Shown here: in pieces, positions 37,401 to 48,599 of the stretch
How positions within the stretch are numbered: the stretch's first letter is position 1
How the letters are laid out: every line of letters begins with the position of its first letter
NCBI RefSeq assembly: GCF_011075055.1
Contig: NC_058151.1
Coordinates: 7,210,251-7,274,250, forward strand
Reading direction: 5' to 3'
Origin: Mangifera indica
Lineage: Eukaryota; Streptophyta; Magnoliopsida; Sapindales; Anacardiaceae
Length of the DNA: 64,000 bases
Position numbers and translations under genes: made by a program
Notes under the pieces: generated by a model
What the model saw: only the letters and a program-made list of their open reading frames with translations
Database searches by the model: none
What the model was told of the DNA's origin: nothing

Positions 37401-40400
37401 CTTAGGCATGGTGTATATGAAACAAATTTGTGGGAAAAACAAGTCATAGAGTTTGTGGCTCTTGAGTCAACTATCCATACTTTTGGGTGGGTTATATGCG
37501 AAGCATTAAATGCATGAGAAGAGTAAAACATCCCTGTGAATGCCAAAATGCAACTACCTATTCATGTTGGTTTCTCTAATGACTCTAAAAAACTTCTCAA
37601 TTTTTCAATCTCTACTCTATATAACTTAACTATTCCTGTAAGTGCATGAGAACTCTCTTCAGTCGTTTGATCAATATTTGTCACATATATTTGCCCCCGC
37701 CTCTTTGATTGTCCATTCCTAAGAGGTTTAAAATGAAGTTTCCAACACTTATCTACCATGTGATGAGCTTTTACAATAACTGCACCATAAAAAGTACTTA
37801 TTGTTTGGCTTCAATGGGTCAAATTACTTCTTATATTTGTCAAAATATTGATCAGAACCAAAATTCTTTGCATTTGATACCAAAGATACCTAGGTTGATC
37901 CTTTCACAGTAGGTGACTCGAGCATTACTCCTTTCTTTCCTTCTTCAGAACGAAGAATGGTAATGGCTTCAATTAAGGAGGGCAACTCCTCTTTCCCAAG
38001 AATTTGTACTCAAATTGCATCAAATTTAGAATTCATACTAGCAAAAAAATCATATATTCTCTCCCTTTCAACATACCTTTTGAGGAGGGATGCATCATCA
38101 CTACAATTCATTCGGATTCATTATAACAATCCATGTCATGCCATAAAGTCCGCAAGAGATTGGAGTAAGCAATGATCAAACAAGTCCCCTACTTGGTAAT
38201 TGTCACTTCAATCATGATCTCATAATTTGGGCAACATCAGGAACTTTTGAATACATAACCTTGACAACTTCTCAACTCTCTCTAACAAAACTCAAGTCAC
38301 TTGTCTATAGCACCATCAAATTCCATAGCCCAGACATCACTATATAGTCTTCTTCATCCCAAGTAAGAAATTTTGGATCCCTTTTTCAAGCTCAATTCCA
38401 AGTATATGACCCACTTTACCTCTTTCCTTCAAGAATGTGCAAACCAATTGAGACCACTTCAAATAGTTCTTTTCATTTAGCTTATACGTTATCTGGATGT
38501 TCTACAACTCGCAACTCTAGATTGGGACATCTCCTTTAAAGAACATAGTTGTCTTCATCGTTTCCAACATGTTGCTTGTCAAGTCTATGTCCATAATAGT
38601 TTTGCAATATTAAAAGTGATATTAGGAGAGGTGTTTAGGTTGAAGATTAAAATAAAAAAAAAATCCAGTCCAAAAACAATGAACTTAGGGCAATGACACC
38701 AACAAACAAATTAAACGGTAAATTAATCTTTTAATTCTACAGAAATAATTTTGGTTTATATACAAGTGATAATAGATATATATAATTTGAAACTAGAAAC
38801 TATTTGTGGAAACTAGGAATAGATTTTATTGACCTTCTTATCGAAAAGTAGAAAACAAAGTAAATGAAAATAAACTGAATAATAAAATTGGAAATAAATC
38901 TCTAACAAAATAGTAATAATCTATGGTTTCCTAAATAAGAAGAAAAATTGTATCTCAACACACACACACACACACATATATATATATTAGAAATAAGAAA
39001 CAGTTCAAATATCATCACTGAAAAAGGAAGTGAAATAAAATTCTTAAATCTTCTAATTACAAATTTCTTAACTTAGCACATGGTAGCAAAGACTTTCAGG
39101 TTCATATGAAAAAAAGTTCTTCAACTTTCCTCAATTCTGGAGCTTTCAATTTTAATGTTCATCTTAAGAACAGTGTTGCCTTTCAAACATAGAATAATAC
39201 ATACAAATTTGTGAAGAAGATTATCAAAATCCACCAAATGCCCGGTAAACCAAGTACATGCAAAGCATACATGAACAAAACCTGAATCAACTTCATAGTA
39301 TTTGGTTAAAAAACTCTTGAAGAAAACTCAAAATATTTGACTCAAACAATTAACATAAAATCTATCAAAAGTACATCTTTCAGCAACCATTTATTAACTA
39401 AAAAATTTTCAAACCTGGACTTCCTCATTTGTGCCATAGAGGGATTCTTCATGCTCAATAAGGCGTTGGTGAAGCACCTGGTAATGATCACTATCTAAGG
39501 TTACTATGGGCTCCGTTTGAACGTTCAATCCAGATAGCTGTGTCACAACATAGGAGGCCATGACCTGTCCAAAAATTGCAGGGATGCTACCTAGAACAGG
39601 TATGATGCGAACCCTGAACCCAGGTACCATCTGATAACATAATAAGTTGAATGTCAAATCACAAAGAGATTTGATGTTAAAACCTTGTTTTGCAAATCAA
39701 AATGAAGATAACTTGAATTTAATGCAAGGCAAAAAGAAGATTTCGATGATTCATCCTTGATATGTAAGATATATCAACTTCATTATCTGAAGGTTAAATG
39801 ATCAATATTATTATAGCAAAAAGTAAAAACTAATTCAAACTTATAGTTCAAAATCCTTACTTGATAATCTAAAGGATTTTCCTCTGCTCCACTTGGCCCC
39901 TTAAATGGGAGCAGCTTTACCTTAGGTTTCTCCAAGGAAAAAACAACGGGAATACCACCTTCAATGCCATAATCTTTCTTCAAACGATGCCTTACCTGAA
40001 AAAAGTGCAGTAACATGAGGACCTTAAAACTAACACAATTAGTCATAACTACTGTTGCATACTTACATGATACAATAACTTAAACATTTGGGGAGTCACT
40101 TGATTTAAATTACTCACTGTCCCAACACTTTCTAAAACTGAAGGAGAGTTATTGATTTTTTCCCATATGAAACACAAAATACTTACACTCTAAAGCCAAT
40201 GCATAAGAATCAGCATCCACTTTTTAAAAATGAGCCACACAGTTAAAGAGACAATAAATAAAAAAGCCAGAGCATTACAGATCGAGACAGTGGATCATTT
40301 GTTGACTCTTTTAAATCAGCCACACGAATTCTTGTAGGGTCAGCTCTAGCACCAGCTCCTGTTGCAGATAGAACCTTCAAACCCCTACGTACACAAGCAG

Positions 40401-43400
40401 CAAGAAGTGCTACCTATGGTATATGAAAATCGAGTATTTTATAATTTAAGCATCTATCCAATGTCATAATCTTAGATAACAATATATAATAGGAGTAAGC
40501 AGTGACCGTTATGAAATACTTTTGGCTTATCAATACCTTTATTTTAGCCTTGTTGAAAAACTATAATTCCAGAAGATTAAGCTTATACCTTACATAATGT
40601 TCAATGTTGGCTAAATTTATTTGACAAGCTTGCCACAAAAATAGAAACACAAACACTAAGATGTAATCTAATTAACAAACTGGGAGGTTTTTCTAGGTTC
40701 CAACAAAAGACTTCTAAATTGAATAAGCCCAAATATCATGTTTAATAACCATAATTTAAAAACTCAACACATGAAATGCCAAAAGATAGTATCTAAATCC
40801 TAAGAAGACATTACTCATGAAGTATGGTAACTTTAGATGATCATGAGACCTTATTTAATCATGTATAAGATGCTAAAAGGCATATTGAAGGATTTTCTTT
40901 CACCCTATATCACAAATCTTCAAATGTAATTTGTACATGAAAAATACTAGTACTGTCTTTTCCCAAATTAAAGATATAATTTCACTGATAATCAAAGTTA
41001 GTTTTCAAGAAAACCATACTCGTAAGCAGGAAAAGGTACCTTTGTATCAATGTTATCAATGCAGTCCAGAACAAAATCAGGGTGGCCTGAAAGAATTTCT
41101 TCTTCGGATTTTGCATCATAGAGCAGCACTTTTGCCTCTATGCAGCATTCTGGGAAGATCAATGAGAAATGCCTTTTGAGGCACTGAGCTTTTGGAGTAC
41201 CAACATCGGCTCGGGTTGCAACAGCATGTCGATTTAATGATGAAAGTGATACCTTCTCACATGAGAAAAAATTGTACATATCAAATGCAAATAATTAAAT
41301 AAAATCTAATGTTGTTAACTTTTGCAAATAAAAATTCAAAAAGAAAAAGTCCTTTAAAATTATCCATCTTTTGCGGTGTCTTAGTCCTATTCTTGCCATG
41401 TGGCAAAAAAAACAAAAAATAGAAAGGAAATTAAAATCGGCACTTCTACTACCAATACCTTCAAAATATTATTACTAGGTGATTAAGGATTAAAATCCCA
41501 AAAAGCTGAAGGAAACTGTTAGAAGTCCTTTCTTTTTTATTATGTGTTGGTCGGTGCTGAATGGTCTATAAGGAATTCATATATTAAATTAATATCAGTG
41601 CATCCATTAGACATGTGCCTATAAATTTAAAGTAGAAGGGCTGGCGAAAGCAAAGCTCTTCTTCTAATTTCTTGAGCCTATTTTCTCCTAATTTTATTAT
41701 TTCCTACTTCTACTCAAATAAAACATTTTTAATATGTCAAACAGAAAAGTCATTTGTACTAAGACCAGAAAGAGTAAAACATGTGTATGAACAAATACTT
41801 GTAATTTTTTACTAAGCACAGGAGTGCAGGTGAGAGCAAAGTTTTTCTTAATTTATTCTGCCTATCTGCTCCTAAGATATCAAATAAAAAGTCATTTGTA
41901 CTGAAACCATAAAAGGAAAATAATTATATGAACCAAATATTAATGGTACATAATCATAAGCTCGAAAAATAAGAGACCAGATATGTACATTTTCTTCTTA
42001 AATTAGAATCTGCTATTAAATATTGCTATCTATGAATATCCTAAATAAATGCAATGAACATATTTAGGAATCAAAAATCACCTATTTTCTTCTTCTAGTA
42101 TTAAACATGAGATAAAAGTATAATTTTACTACAATACAGTTACTCTGTACACCATCTTAAGCATGTTAAACTTTGATTTTTTTCTTCTTTTTCTTTATAT
42201 ATCTAACATATGAATCTCATAAATTTAAAACACTACCCATCGTCAAAATATTTTATTTGTTATTCCATATATCAACATAGTCAAAATTGGCATCACAAAA
42301 GGTTTAAATTTATGTTGTTGTTTTCATACAACAAAAACAGAAAGCAATCATGAAATAACTTGTTTAATTTTACAAGAACTATCCAAACAAATCCGACCAT
42401 ATTTCAATTCTATTTTATTATCACAAAAAAGTACCTAAATTATAAAATAATATTATTAGTATATAATAGCACAGTATTTTTTTAATTCAGATAGAAAGTA
42501 AGCCGTATGAGACATGTAATCCCCAGAAAAATAAAGAAATGAAGGATCATGAAATTTTTTATTCACGATCACATGGTGGATGAGGAAATCAAGCTCTTTA
42601 CCTTTTTTGAGCTGCTTCCAATTACTCTTTTCATTGAAAGTAATATAAAGTCAAAAATAACATCTCCTCTAGTATGAACATGTCCAAAAATGGCACCAAT
42701 TTTTATTGAAGGCGCTCTCTAGTTTAACCAAAAGCTTTAATTAAATTTTGGAGCCTTACAACCCTACAGCATTGCATCAAAATTGCAGTCTGTATTACAA
42801 ATGAAACCAAATCTCATTCTGACTCCAATTTTGACACCAGCGTTCCTACTAGGCACTTAATGACCAAATTTCAACAATTACATGTAAGGACAAATCTTTG
42901 AGCTCTTAAACAGCCCAGAACACTGAAGAAATCTAAAAGGATTAACAGTCTCATAAAACCTGAAAATTAGAAGAGCACATATCTTTAATTTGAAGGTCAT
43001 GCATTGCAAGTATTTGAAGCATTAGACAAGAAAGAAGACATGTGGCCCTATTCAGACATCAGATTCTCAAGTTGCAACCCAAATCAAACTCTATTCTTAA
43101 TAATAAATAGGACAAGAATATCTATGCATCATTCATCATCAAATTTAATTGACTATGACAAGAAGTATTCGACAAGAAGCCACCAACCGAACACCATAAC
43201 ATAAACGGTTTATGGATACCCTAAGTTGAGAATCCAAACCTAAAAAGTTAAGTTTTTCGTAAATATATATAGGATATAGATATTTTTGAAGAATGTTGGA
43301 GGTATGTTGTCTCAGTTTTCTCTAGAAAATGTCAATCTAAATTATTTATCCCCAAAAATATTTGGTTGTACTTCATATGTTCATGTCCATAAACAACATC

Positions 43401-46400
43401 GCACTAGGTTAGATCCTCGAGCACTAAAGTTTGTCTTCATTGGTTATTATAGTCATCAGTTTGTGTACTAATGTTACCATTTACCCAGCCGTAAAATCTT
43501 TGTCACTATGGATGTCACTTTTTTTAAAGCTAATCCATACTAATCAATTCAATTCTCTCATCTTCAATGAAAGTCCTCCAAGGAAGATGAGAGCTTGGAT
43601 GAGTTGAAAGATTCAAAATTGATTTTTCTCAAAATTTCAGTACCACAGCCCATACTCACACTACCAACACTCACACTTGAACTTCCGATGCAACAGCCCA
43701 CATTTTACACAACTAATAACAAAGAAATCTCAAAATCCGAGCCATTAAAACCACCCCAATCAAAACTGGAATCTCAAAATATTTCTCAGGTACAGCAGCA
43801 ACCACAACTAAATCAACCATCCAAAGAATTGAAAGTTTATTTAAGGCATGTAGAACCCAATCCCAAAAAGGCATGTTAATGACTCTAAACGAAGTCTAGG
43901 TACTAAAACAACACCTTCTCCCTCATTTATTAACAAGCAATCTAACCTTGATCTTCACATTGAGTTAGAAAATGAACGAGAAAATGCATCCAACCTCTCA
44001 TATCTAATTTTGTGTCACTAAATTCATTGTCCCCTTAACATAAAACCTTTGTTACCACTTTAGATTCTGTTAACATACCAAAAACAGTTCAAGATTCACA
44101 AAAGTTATGTAGAAAATAGGATATAAGCAAAGTCAAGGGAGCCAAGCATTGTTTATTAAACATACCAAGGGAGGTAATGTAATTATCCCAATTGTTTATG
44201 TTGATGATATAATCATTACTAGAAATGATGAAATTGAAAAAATGAGTCTTAGAGATTGCTTAGCCTGTGAATTTGAGATTAAGAAATTGGGAAAATTGAA
44301 ATATTTTCTTGGGATTGAGGTTGCTTGTTCCAACAAGAAATCTTTATTTCTCAAAGAAAATATGTTTTAGATTTACTAAAGGAGACTAAAAAGCTCAGTA
44401 GCAAATCAGCAAATGTCCCTATTGAACAAAACCACAGATTAGGCAATGAAAAATTAGGTAATGTTGTTGATAACAGGGAGCTACCAACAGCTTGTTGGAA
44501 AACTAATTTGCCTATCACACAAAAGGCTAAATATAGCCTATGCAATCAGTTTATGCATGATCCTAGGGAAGAACATCTGCAAGCGGTTCAGAATATACTT
44601 CAGTGTCTCAAAACTACACCTAGGAGAGGCTTATTATCCAAAAAAGGTGGCAGGTTAACAGTAGATATTTACACAGATTCAAACTATGCAAAATCACATG
44701 TAAACAGAAAGTCTACTATAGGTTATTGCATGTTTCTATGAGGTAATCTTGTGAATTGGAGGAGCAAGAAGTACTCTATGGCTGCTAGATTAAGCACTGA
44801 AGCTGAATTCAAGGCTATAACTTATGCGATTTGTGAGTTGTTATGGCTAAAAATAATTCTAGAAGATTTGTGAATTAAAAGAAGTGGCCCTATGAAGTTC
44901 TATTGTGATAATAAGTCAGCCATCAACATTAAACACAATCTAGTTCAACATGATCGAACTAAGCACATAAAGATTGATAGACATTTCATAAAAAGAAGCT
45001 TGAGAGTGGGATGATTAGCACTCTATATGTGTCATCATATGATCAATTAGCAAATGTCCTAACTAAGGGACTTCCCACAATTTCAAGGATTAACAAGTTG
45101 GAAATAGAAGATATCCACTCACTAGCTTGAGGGAAGTGTTGAAAATTGTTGGAGATTCGTAGGGATAATATTCCTAATTATATCTCATTTATGTTTGATT
45201 CCTAATTTTTAGGAGATTTTTATTTTGTTTTTCTTCTTACCTTTTGTACATTTTTTGATCTCCTGTATTATTTTCTCTCCCAAGATATCAGAATATAATC
45301 TCCAAACCTTTGGTATATACAGTAAAACAATATTCAGTTCAATACATAAAAGAATGTTTTTTCTCTTCACACATGTATATATATTATCAGCAAAAGGGAA
45401 CATTGGATGAGTGACCTCTATAAATGAGATGAGAGTCCAAGATAGTATTGTAGTCAAAACTGATACTAAGTTCAGCTATCAACTACTTGGAGGATACTAG
45501 AAAATTAGTAGCTCAATTAACCAGAGATTAAAAAAAAAAAAACACTTATAGAGAAAATACTTGATCGAAATCCACCAAGAGGAGCCTGCCAACCCCTGAT
45601 CTCAAAAGCATAGAAGCTGCATGACTCCCAACCCCTCCAAGACCAATGACAACAACATATGATGCAGTCACTTTCTGCTGCAACTCAATGCCAAAGAATT
45701 GAATATTCCTAATATTGAAACAAATAATAACTTACAATCATGCTAAAAATACTAGCTTTAAATTGAAATTACACCAATGTCAACAAGGGATGACTCAAGC
45801 TCAATTCATGCAACACAGAAATTTACCAGAAAGTAGAACTTAACGAAAGCATGAACTACATGGTGATAAAACCATAAATTTCTAAGATCTCTAACAAAAA
45901 TTTTAAAAGATTATATTCACATGTTAATATCTTTAGTAGTGAAGAAATGTGAAACTAGGTTCACACAAACATTTTGATGTATAACACACAAGAATTGAAA
46001 ACTAAACTCCTAAACATTCAATGATGGCATATCAAATTCTTTTAATATCAGTATAAGAATTGATATAAGAAACAATACGCATGGTATAGAATTCATCAAG
46101 TATATTGCTTAGTTTATTTAGGGTTTTCTTCATTAGAGCCAATTTGAACTTTTATGATATTTTACTTCTAAGGTTTGTTTCAATAAGGTCCGTGGCCTAT
46201 ATTAAACGTCTAATTTGTTTTCTTTAAGACTTGAAATACGAACTGCATTATAAATACTAGCTATCTCCACAAGATTCCATGTTTCTTTGAAATACTTTTG
46301 AATTTTCCCTATCTCCACTATCACCAAATTTCATCCCTATTACTGCTTCTCTCATAATTATATCCTTCCAATTTTCCCATCAAGAATAGTAAGGTAATTA

Positions 46401-47441
46401 AGCAATAAATAAAACTAACTAATAACTTATCCAATAACTATTTGATTTTCATGGCAAGCCAAAGTTGGCATCAAAACCCAGCTATAGAGGCTAAAACTGG
46501 CATGTCACAAGTAACTAATCAAGCTGTTTTGATTGCACTCTTTTGCTTAAGATAAATTCATCTTCAGTGTTATTTTTAATAAGTTTGACAGTAAGAAAAA
46601 GTTAGAGAAAATTAAATTAAGAAAAGAAAAAGAATGGTACCTGGTCAGTTGTTCAGAAACTATTTCATCTTTCAGGATATCTAAACCTGGCATCTCACCC
46701 TTCATCGCACAAGAACCAATTGCTGTAGTAGATACAAGTTCTTTACCTATTAATAGTTATCATTAGAAAAATAAAAATATACAGATTAAGAATTTGGGAT
46801 GCCATCAGGTACCTACCCAAAAAAAAGCTTCTTGAAATCCACAAACATATTTTACAAAAAAAAAAAAAAATCAATAATAATGCTGGTGTTAGATGTTTTC
46901 AGTGGCTTCAAAATAAACGATTCTAAAAACAAATGAAAACAGAACTCTCCTTCTGTTGCTCTAGACCAAAAGTATTATCATTGTTATTGTTCTCAAAGTC
47001 CTGTTTTTGGATTATCCGATCAAGCACACTCTTAATTTTTCCCCATTTTTCAATCCAAGGAACATTTTTTTCGAAAAAGAAATCTGCGCAGCAATACCCA
47101 AAGTAACAATTGACGGAAGAAATCAAACAGTAATCCACTTGTCTTTGTACAGTTAAACAAGAAGAATATCAAAATTTTAAAACTTTAGAAAGAAATTAAC
47201 ATTCAATTGAATACCATTTTCAGAGCTTGTGTCTGCCATATATCTGCAATCAAATATCACAAATTTACTGTCTATTATAATTATAAAAGAGATATATAAA
47301 CAAAATGATAATTAATTTAGAAATGAAAATGTAAAGCCATTAGTTTTACCTTGAAAGAAGTTTATAGAGAATAACAGTTGAAACGGAGCCCAATAGAGCG
47401 CCAGCTCCTACCAATGCCAAGCACTTCACTTTCTCCTCCAT
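22631..47441 (-). CDS. tcdA: tRNA threonylcarbamoyladenosine dehydratase (TcdA/TCD family), 11 exons
   Basis: Exons: 47441-47350, 47243-47215, 46746-46641, 45708-45561, 41252-41040, 40413-40279, 39995-39861, 39630-39415, 25476-25352, 23607-23550, 22741-22631. All introns are GT-AG and the sum is 1368 nt (455 residues plus TAA). The start is the first ATG in frame. Residues 7-27 form one hydrophobic segment ([18 protein letters not shown]), a likely membrane anchor; yeast TCD proteins are mitochondrial outer-membrane proteins. Residues 94-125 are the ATP-binding Rossmann fold ([11 protein letters not shown], then LLLVDFDQ), followed by SSLNRH and [25 protein letters not shown] (exon 6) matches the TcdA pattern. 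The family makes cyclic t6A at position 37 of ANN-decoding tRNAs using ATP. Intron 8 (13.9 kb) and intron 4 (4.3 kb) hold retrotransposons. The last three exons are duplicated elsewhere in the window. No internal stop or frameshift was seen. Confidence 0.93.
26000..26237 (-). repeat. Copia 3' LTR, copy 2
   Basis: Same sequence as 5157-5394. The inner edge, TGTTGGAAAAT on the minus strand, follows the purine tract. The outer edge abuts an AT run and is approximate. Confidence 0.7.
26489..27725 (-). mobile_element. TRIM-like miniature LTR retrotransposon, copy 2
   Basis: LTRs 26489-26796 (308 bp, enlarged by an AAATCAAAACACA-type repeat) and 27443-27725 (283 bp). TAGAC duplications lie at 26484-26488 and 27726-27730. 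The primer site is the complement of 27429-27440, and the purine tract is the complement of 26797-26810. The interior is pyrimidine-rich on the plus strand and has no protein domain. It is the same insertion as 5645-6833, so it predates separation of the block copies. Confidence 0.9.
28135..28230. repeat. 48-bp perfect tandem duplication private to copy 2
   Basis: Units 28135-28182 and 28183-28230, each starting AAAAAGTCTTTGG. Copy 1 has one unit at about 7243-7290. It lies inside dead copia RT sequence, so it has no coding effect. It is a useful marker separating the copies. Confidence 0.92.
29725..30408 (+). repeat. Gypsy 5' LTR, copy 2
   Basis: Uninterrupted LTR. It holds the unoccupied target TTTCAAATA at 30227-30235, where copy 1 carries the MULE-like element. 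Confidence 0.88.
30423..31420 (+). pseudogene. Gypsy gag remnant, copy 2
   Basis: An N-terminal coiled-coil-like stretch of 117 codons from 30423, then a gag core ([17 protein letters not shown]) after the same in-frame TAA as copy 1. A further stop replaces a Trp codon in the core (TGG to TAG near 30946), which copy 1 does not have. Confidence 0.75.
31639..35147 (+). pseudogene. Gypsy pol remnant, copy 2
   Basis: Protease with DSEATHNF near 31890. RT 32363-33100 with FFDDILVYN. RNase H 33247-33550, then the tether [16 protein letters not shown]. Integrase zinc finger ([11 protein letters not shown]) near 33980-34010 and core 34204-34430. Chromodomain near 34960-35110. Shared stops include TAG before PKMRG in the integrase core and TAG after FEKQQS. 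The chromodomain is intact as a 151-codon frame from 34692. Chromodomains of this class direct integration toward methylated heterochromatin. Confidence 0.88.
35129..35812 (+). repeat. Gypsy 3' LTR, copy 2
   Basis: 684 bp, TG...CA, followed by the target duplication AAGAC. About 10% different from the 5' LTR by eye. Confidence 0.88.
35818..37290 (-). pseudogene. Copia integrase remnant with tandem duplication, copy 2
   Basis: Two tandem units of about 660 bp. 35818-36215 resembles 36487-36890, and 36218-36486 resembles 29468-29724 beyond the gypsy. The minus frame 36553-36194 encodes an integrase C-terminal stretch with [27 protein letters not shown] and [13 protein letters not shown], typical of copia polyproteins between the integrase core and RT. 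Confidence 0.75.
37295..38640 (-). pseudogene. Copia gag and protease remnant (unique to copy 2)
   Basis: Near 38100-37940 the minus strand encodes a UBN2-type gag motif ([14 protein letters not shown], a stop, then [15 protein letters not shown]). 37759-37562 encodes a zinc-knuckle remnant ([10 protein letters not shown]). 37546-37295 is the protease start, where the usual WIVDSGATDHMT reads [12 protein letters not shown], so the active-site Gly is Arg. The matching region of copy 1 is lost at the gap. Confidence 0.8.
38705..38960 (-). repeat. Copia 5' LTR
   Basis: Similar to 26000-26237, with shared words such as CTAACAAAATAGTAA. The outer end is CAACA next to a CA/TA microsatellite. The primer site just inside reads TGGTGTCATTGC on the minus strand, a decayed form of the tRNA-iMet site. 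The inner boundary is uncertain by a few bases. Confidence 0.65.
38955..38988. repeat. (CA)n(TA)n microsatellite beside the copia 5' LTR
   Basis: About eight CA units followed by TA units. The matching position outside the other LTR is an AT run, which hides the target duplication. Confidence 0.85.
43216..45402 (+). mobile_element. 5'-truncated, internally deleted Ty1/copia relic in intron 4
   Basis: Plus strand, antisense to the host gene. The integrase C-terminus is near 43286-43470 ([20 protein letters not shown]). A Pro/Gln-rich linker spans 43595-43880. An RT fragment at 44149-44370 keeps the active site [12 protein letters not shown]. RNase H follows ([20 protein letters not shown] near 44667-44730, then [14 protein letters not shown]). 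The first half of RT is missing, and there are several stops. The 3' LTR is 45137-45402. No 5' LTR, gag or protease was found. It is a different family from the intron-8 element. Confidence 0.85.
45137..45402 (+). repeat. 3' LTR of the intron-4 copia relic
   Basis: Starts TGTTGAAAATTGTTGGAG after the purine-rich GAGGGAAG and ends near GGGAACA. No partner LTR is present for comparison, so the right edge is an estimate. Confidence 0.6.
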
Positions 47442-47687
47442 TTTCTTTTACTCTCCACTATCTTGCCGTCCCGAACACTCCTAACTGTGCGACACGCGGC
47501 TTTTAGCCCGTCATAATTTATAAGAATTCCCACTTTTTTTTAATTTATTTCTGCACAGTAATATGCATGATCCAATTTGTTACCGTTTGAAAATTTATTT
47601 AACTTAAAATAAAAAAATAGTTCAAAAATTTTCTAAACTAAACTAAATTAAGTTGAAAAAATACAGTTTGATTATGTTTAGATTACA
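47442..47687 (-). promoter_or_regulatory. Upstream region of the dehydratase gene
   Basis: Sequence 5' of the ATG at 47441. The first 75 bases are relatively GC-rich, with CACACTCC- and GTGTCGCACAG-like words on the minus strand. Beyond them the sequence becomes strongly AT-rich and reaches a MITE-like element at 47688. No clear TATA box was assigned. Confidence 0.35.
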
Positions 47688-48024
47688 GTTTAAATCATAG
47701 TTATTAGTATCATACAATATATAATACATATCCTATAATACGATGTGACGCAAGTGAAAAATGATACGTATCATAAAGTGTATCAAATTAATATGATACA
47801 ATAAATATATTATATGATACAGTAAGATGATATGACAATTTTTTAAGGTGTATGGAAAATGTTTTAAAATATTAAAGATGTTTGTAATATTTTTCTAAAT
47901 GATTGCATGTCAATTATAATTTTTAATTATTTTATTTTTTAAAAGTATATCATACGATACAATACACGACATATGATATGATAATTTAACTTTTAATACA
48001 CGATTCGACTATTATAGTTTAAAC
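47688..48024. repeat. MITE-like element with GATAC/GTATC-rich interior
   Basis: The left end (GTTTAAATCATAGTTATTAG) and the complement of the right end (GTTTAAACTATAATAGTCG) form imperfect inverted repeats 337 bp apart. The interior is rich in short palindromes such as ATGATACGTATCAT (about 47760-47773). No target duplication is certain. Confidence 0.45.
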
Positions 48025-48039
48025 TTTTTAAAATCATTA

Positions 48040-48124
48040 ATTTCTACACACACACACAACACACTTAAATTTATCTATATAGCATTCAACAAATATGACA
48101 GACACAGACACAGACACAGACACA

Positions 48125-48171
<47 letters not shown>

Positions 48172-48295
48172 AACTCCTTAATTTATCTATGATAGCATTC
48201 AACAAACCTATGACAGACAGACACACACACACACACACACACTTAACTCCTTAGATTTATCTATGATAGCATTCAACAAACCTATGACAAATTTA
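48040..48295. repeat. Compound minisatellite built around (CA)n
   Basis: Three imperfect tandem units. Each has an ACTTAA...TTTATCTATGATAGCATTCAAC core, written here as separate words: ACTTAA, TTTATCTAT, AGCATTCAAC, ATGACA. GACACA/CACACA runs separate them. The longest run, about 48099-48169, passes from (GACACA)n into pure (CA)n. Confidence 0.85.
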
Positions 48296-48599
48296 TTTTC
48301 GATCTCATGATTTAAATGAAAATAAGATTTATTTAAACATTTGATTCCATTTAGTTCATTGTTCATAATATTATTATAAAAAAAATCAATAAAGTCCTCT
48401 AACGTCCACTAATGACATCCCAAACAATTTTATTTTCTATCTAATTATAATATTATTAAATCATTAAATTTTGATTAATTATGGTTTACTAATAACATGG
48501 GTCTGATTTATAAAGGATAATAGTTTTAAAATGTGTTCTTACTATTTTACTAAATAGGTAAATACGGAATGTTCGTTGATAGTTTTGCTTTTGTGGATA

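Larger units (their letters stand above)
26000..38960 (-). mobile_element. Ty1/copia element filling intron 8, with nested gypsy and TRIM, copy 2
   Basis: Minus strand: 5' LTR about 38960-38705, gag 38640-37562, protease 37546-37295, integrase to 35818 and on at 29724, RT to 27731, RNase H 26488-26330, purine tract, 3' LTR 26237-26000. Removing the gypsy (29725-35812 plus a 5-bp repeat) and the TRIM (26489-27725 plus a 5-bp repeat) leaves about 5.6 kb, a normal copia length. Domain order gag-protease-integrase-RT-RNase H is diagnostic of copia. Many stops and shifts. It lies in the same transcriptional orientation as the host gene. Confidence 0.9.

Noticed and set aside
40931..41179. 82-codon plus-strand frame
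   Set aside because: Antisense of exon 5, whose minus-strand frame is clearly an E1-like domain.
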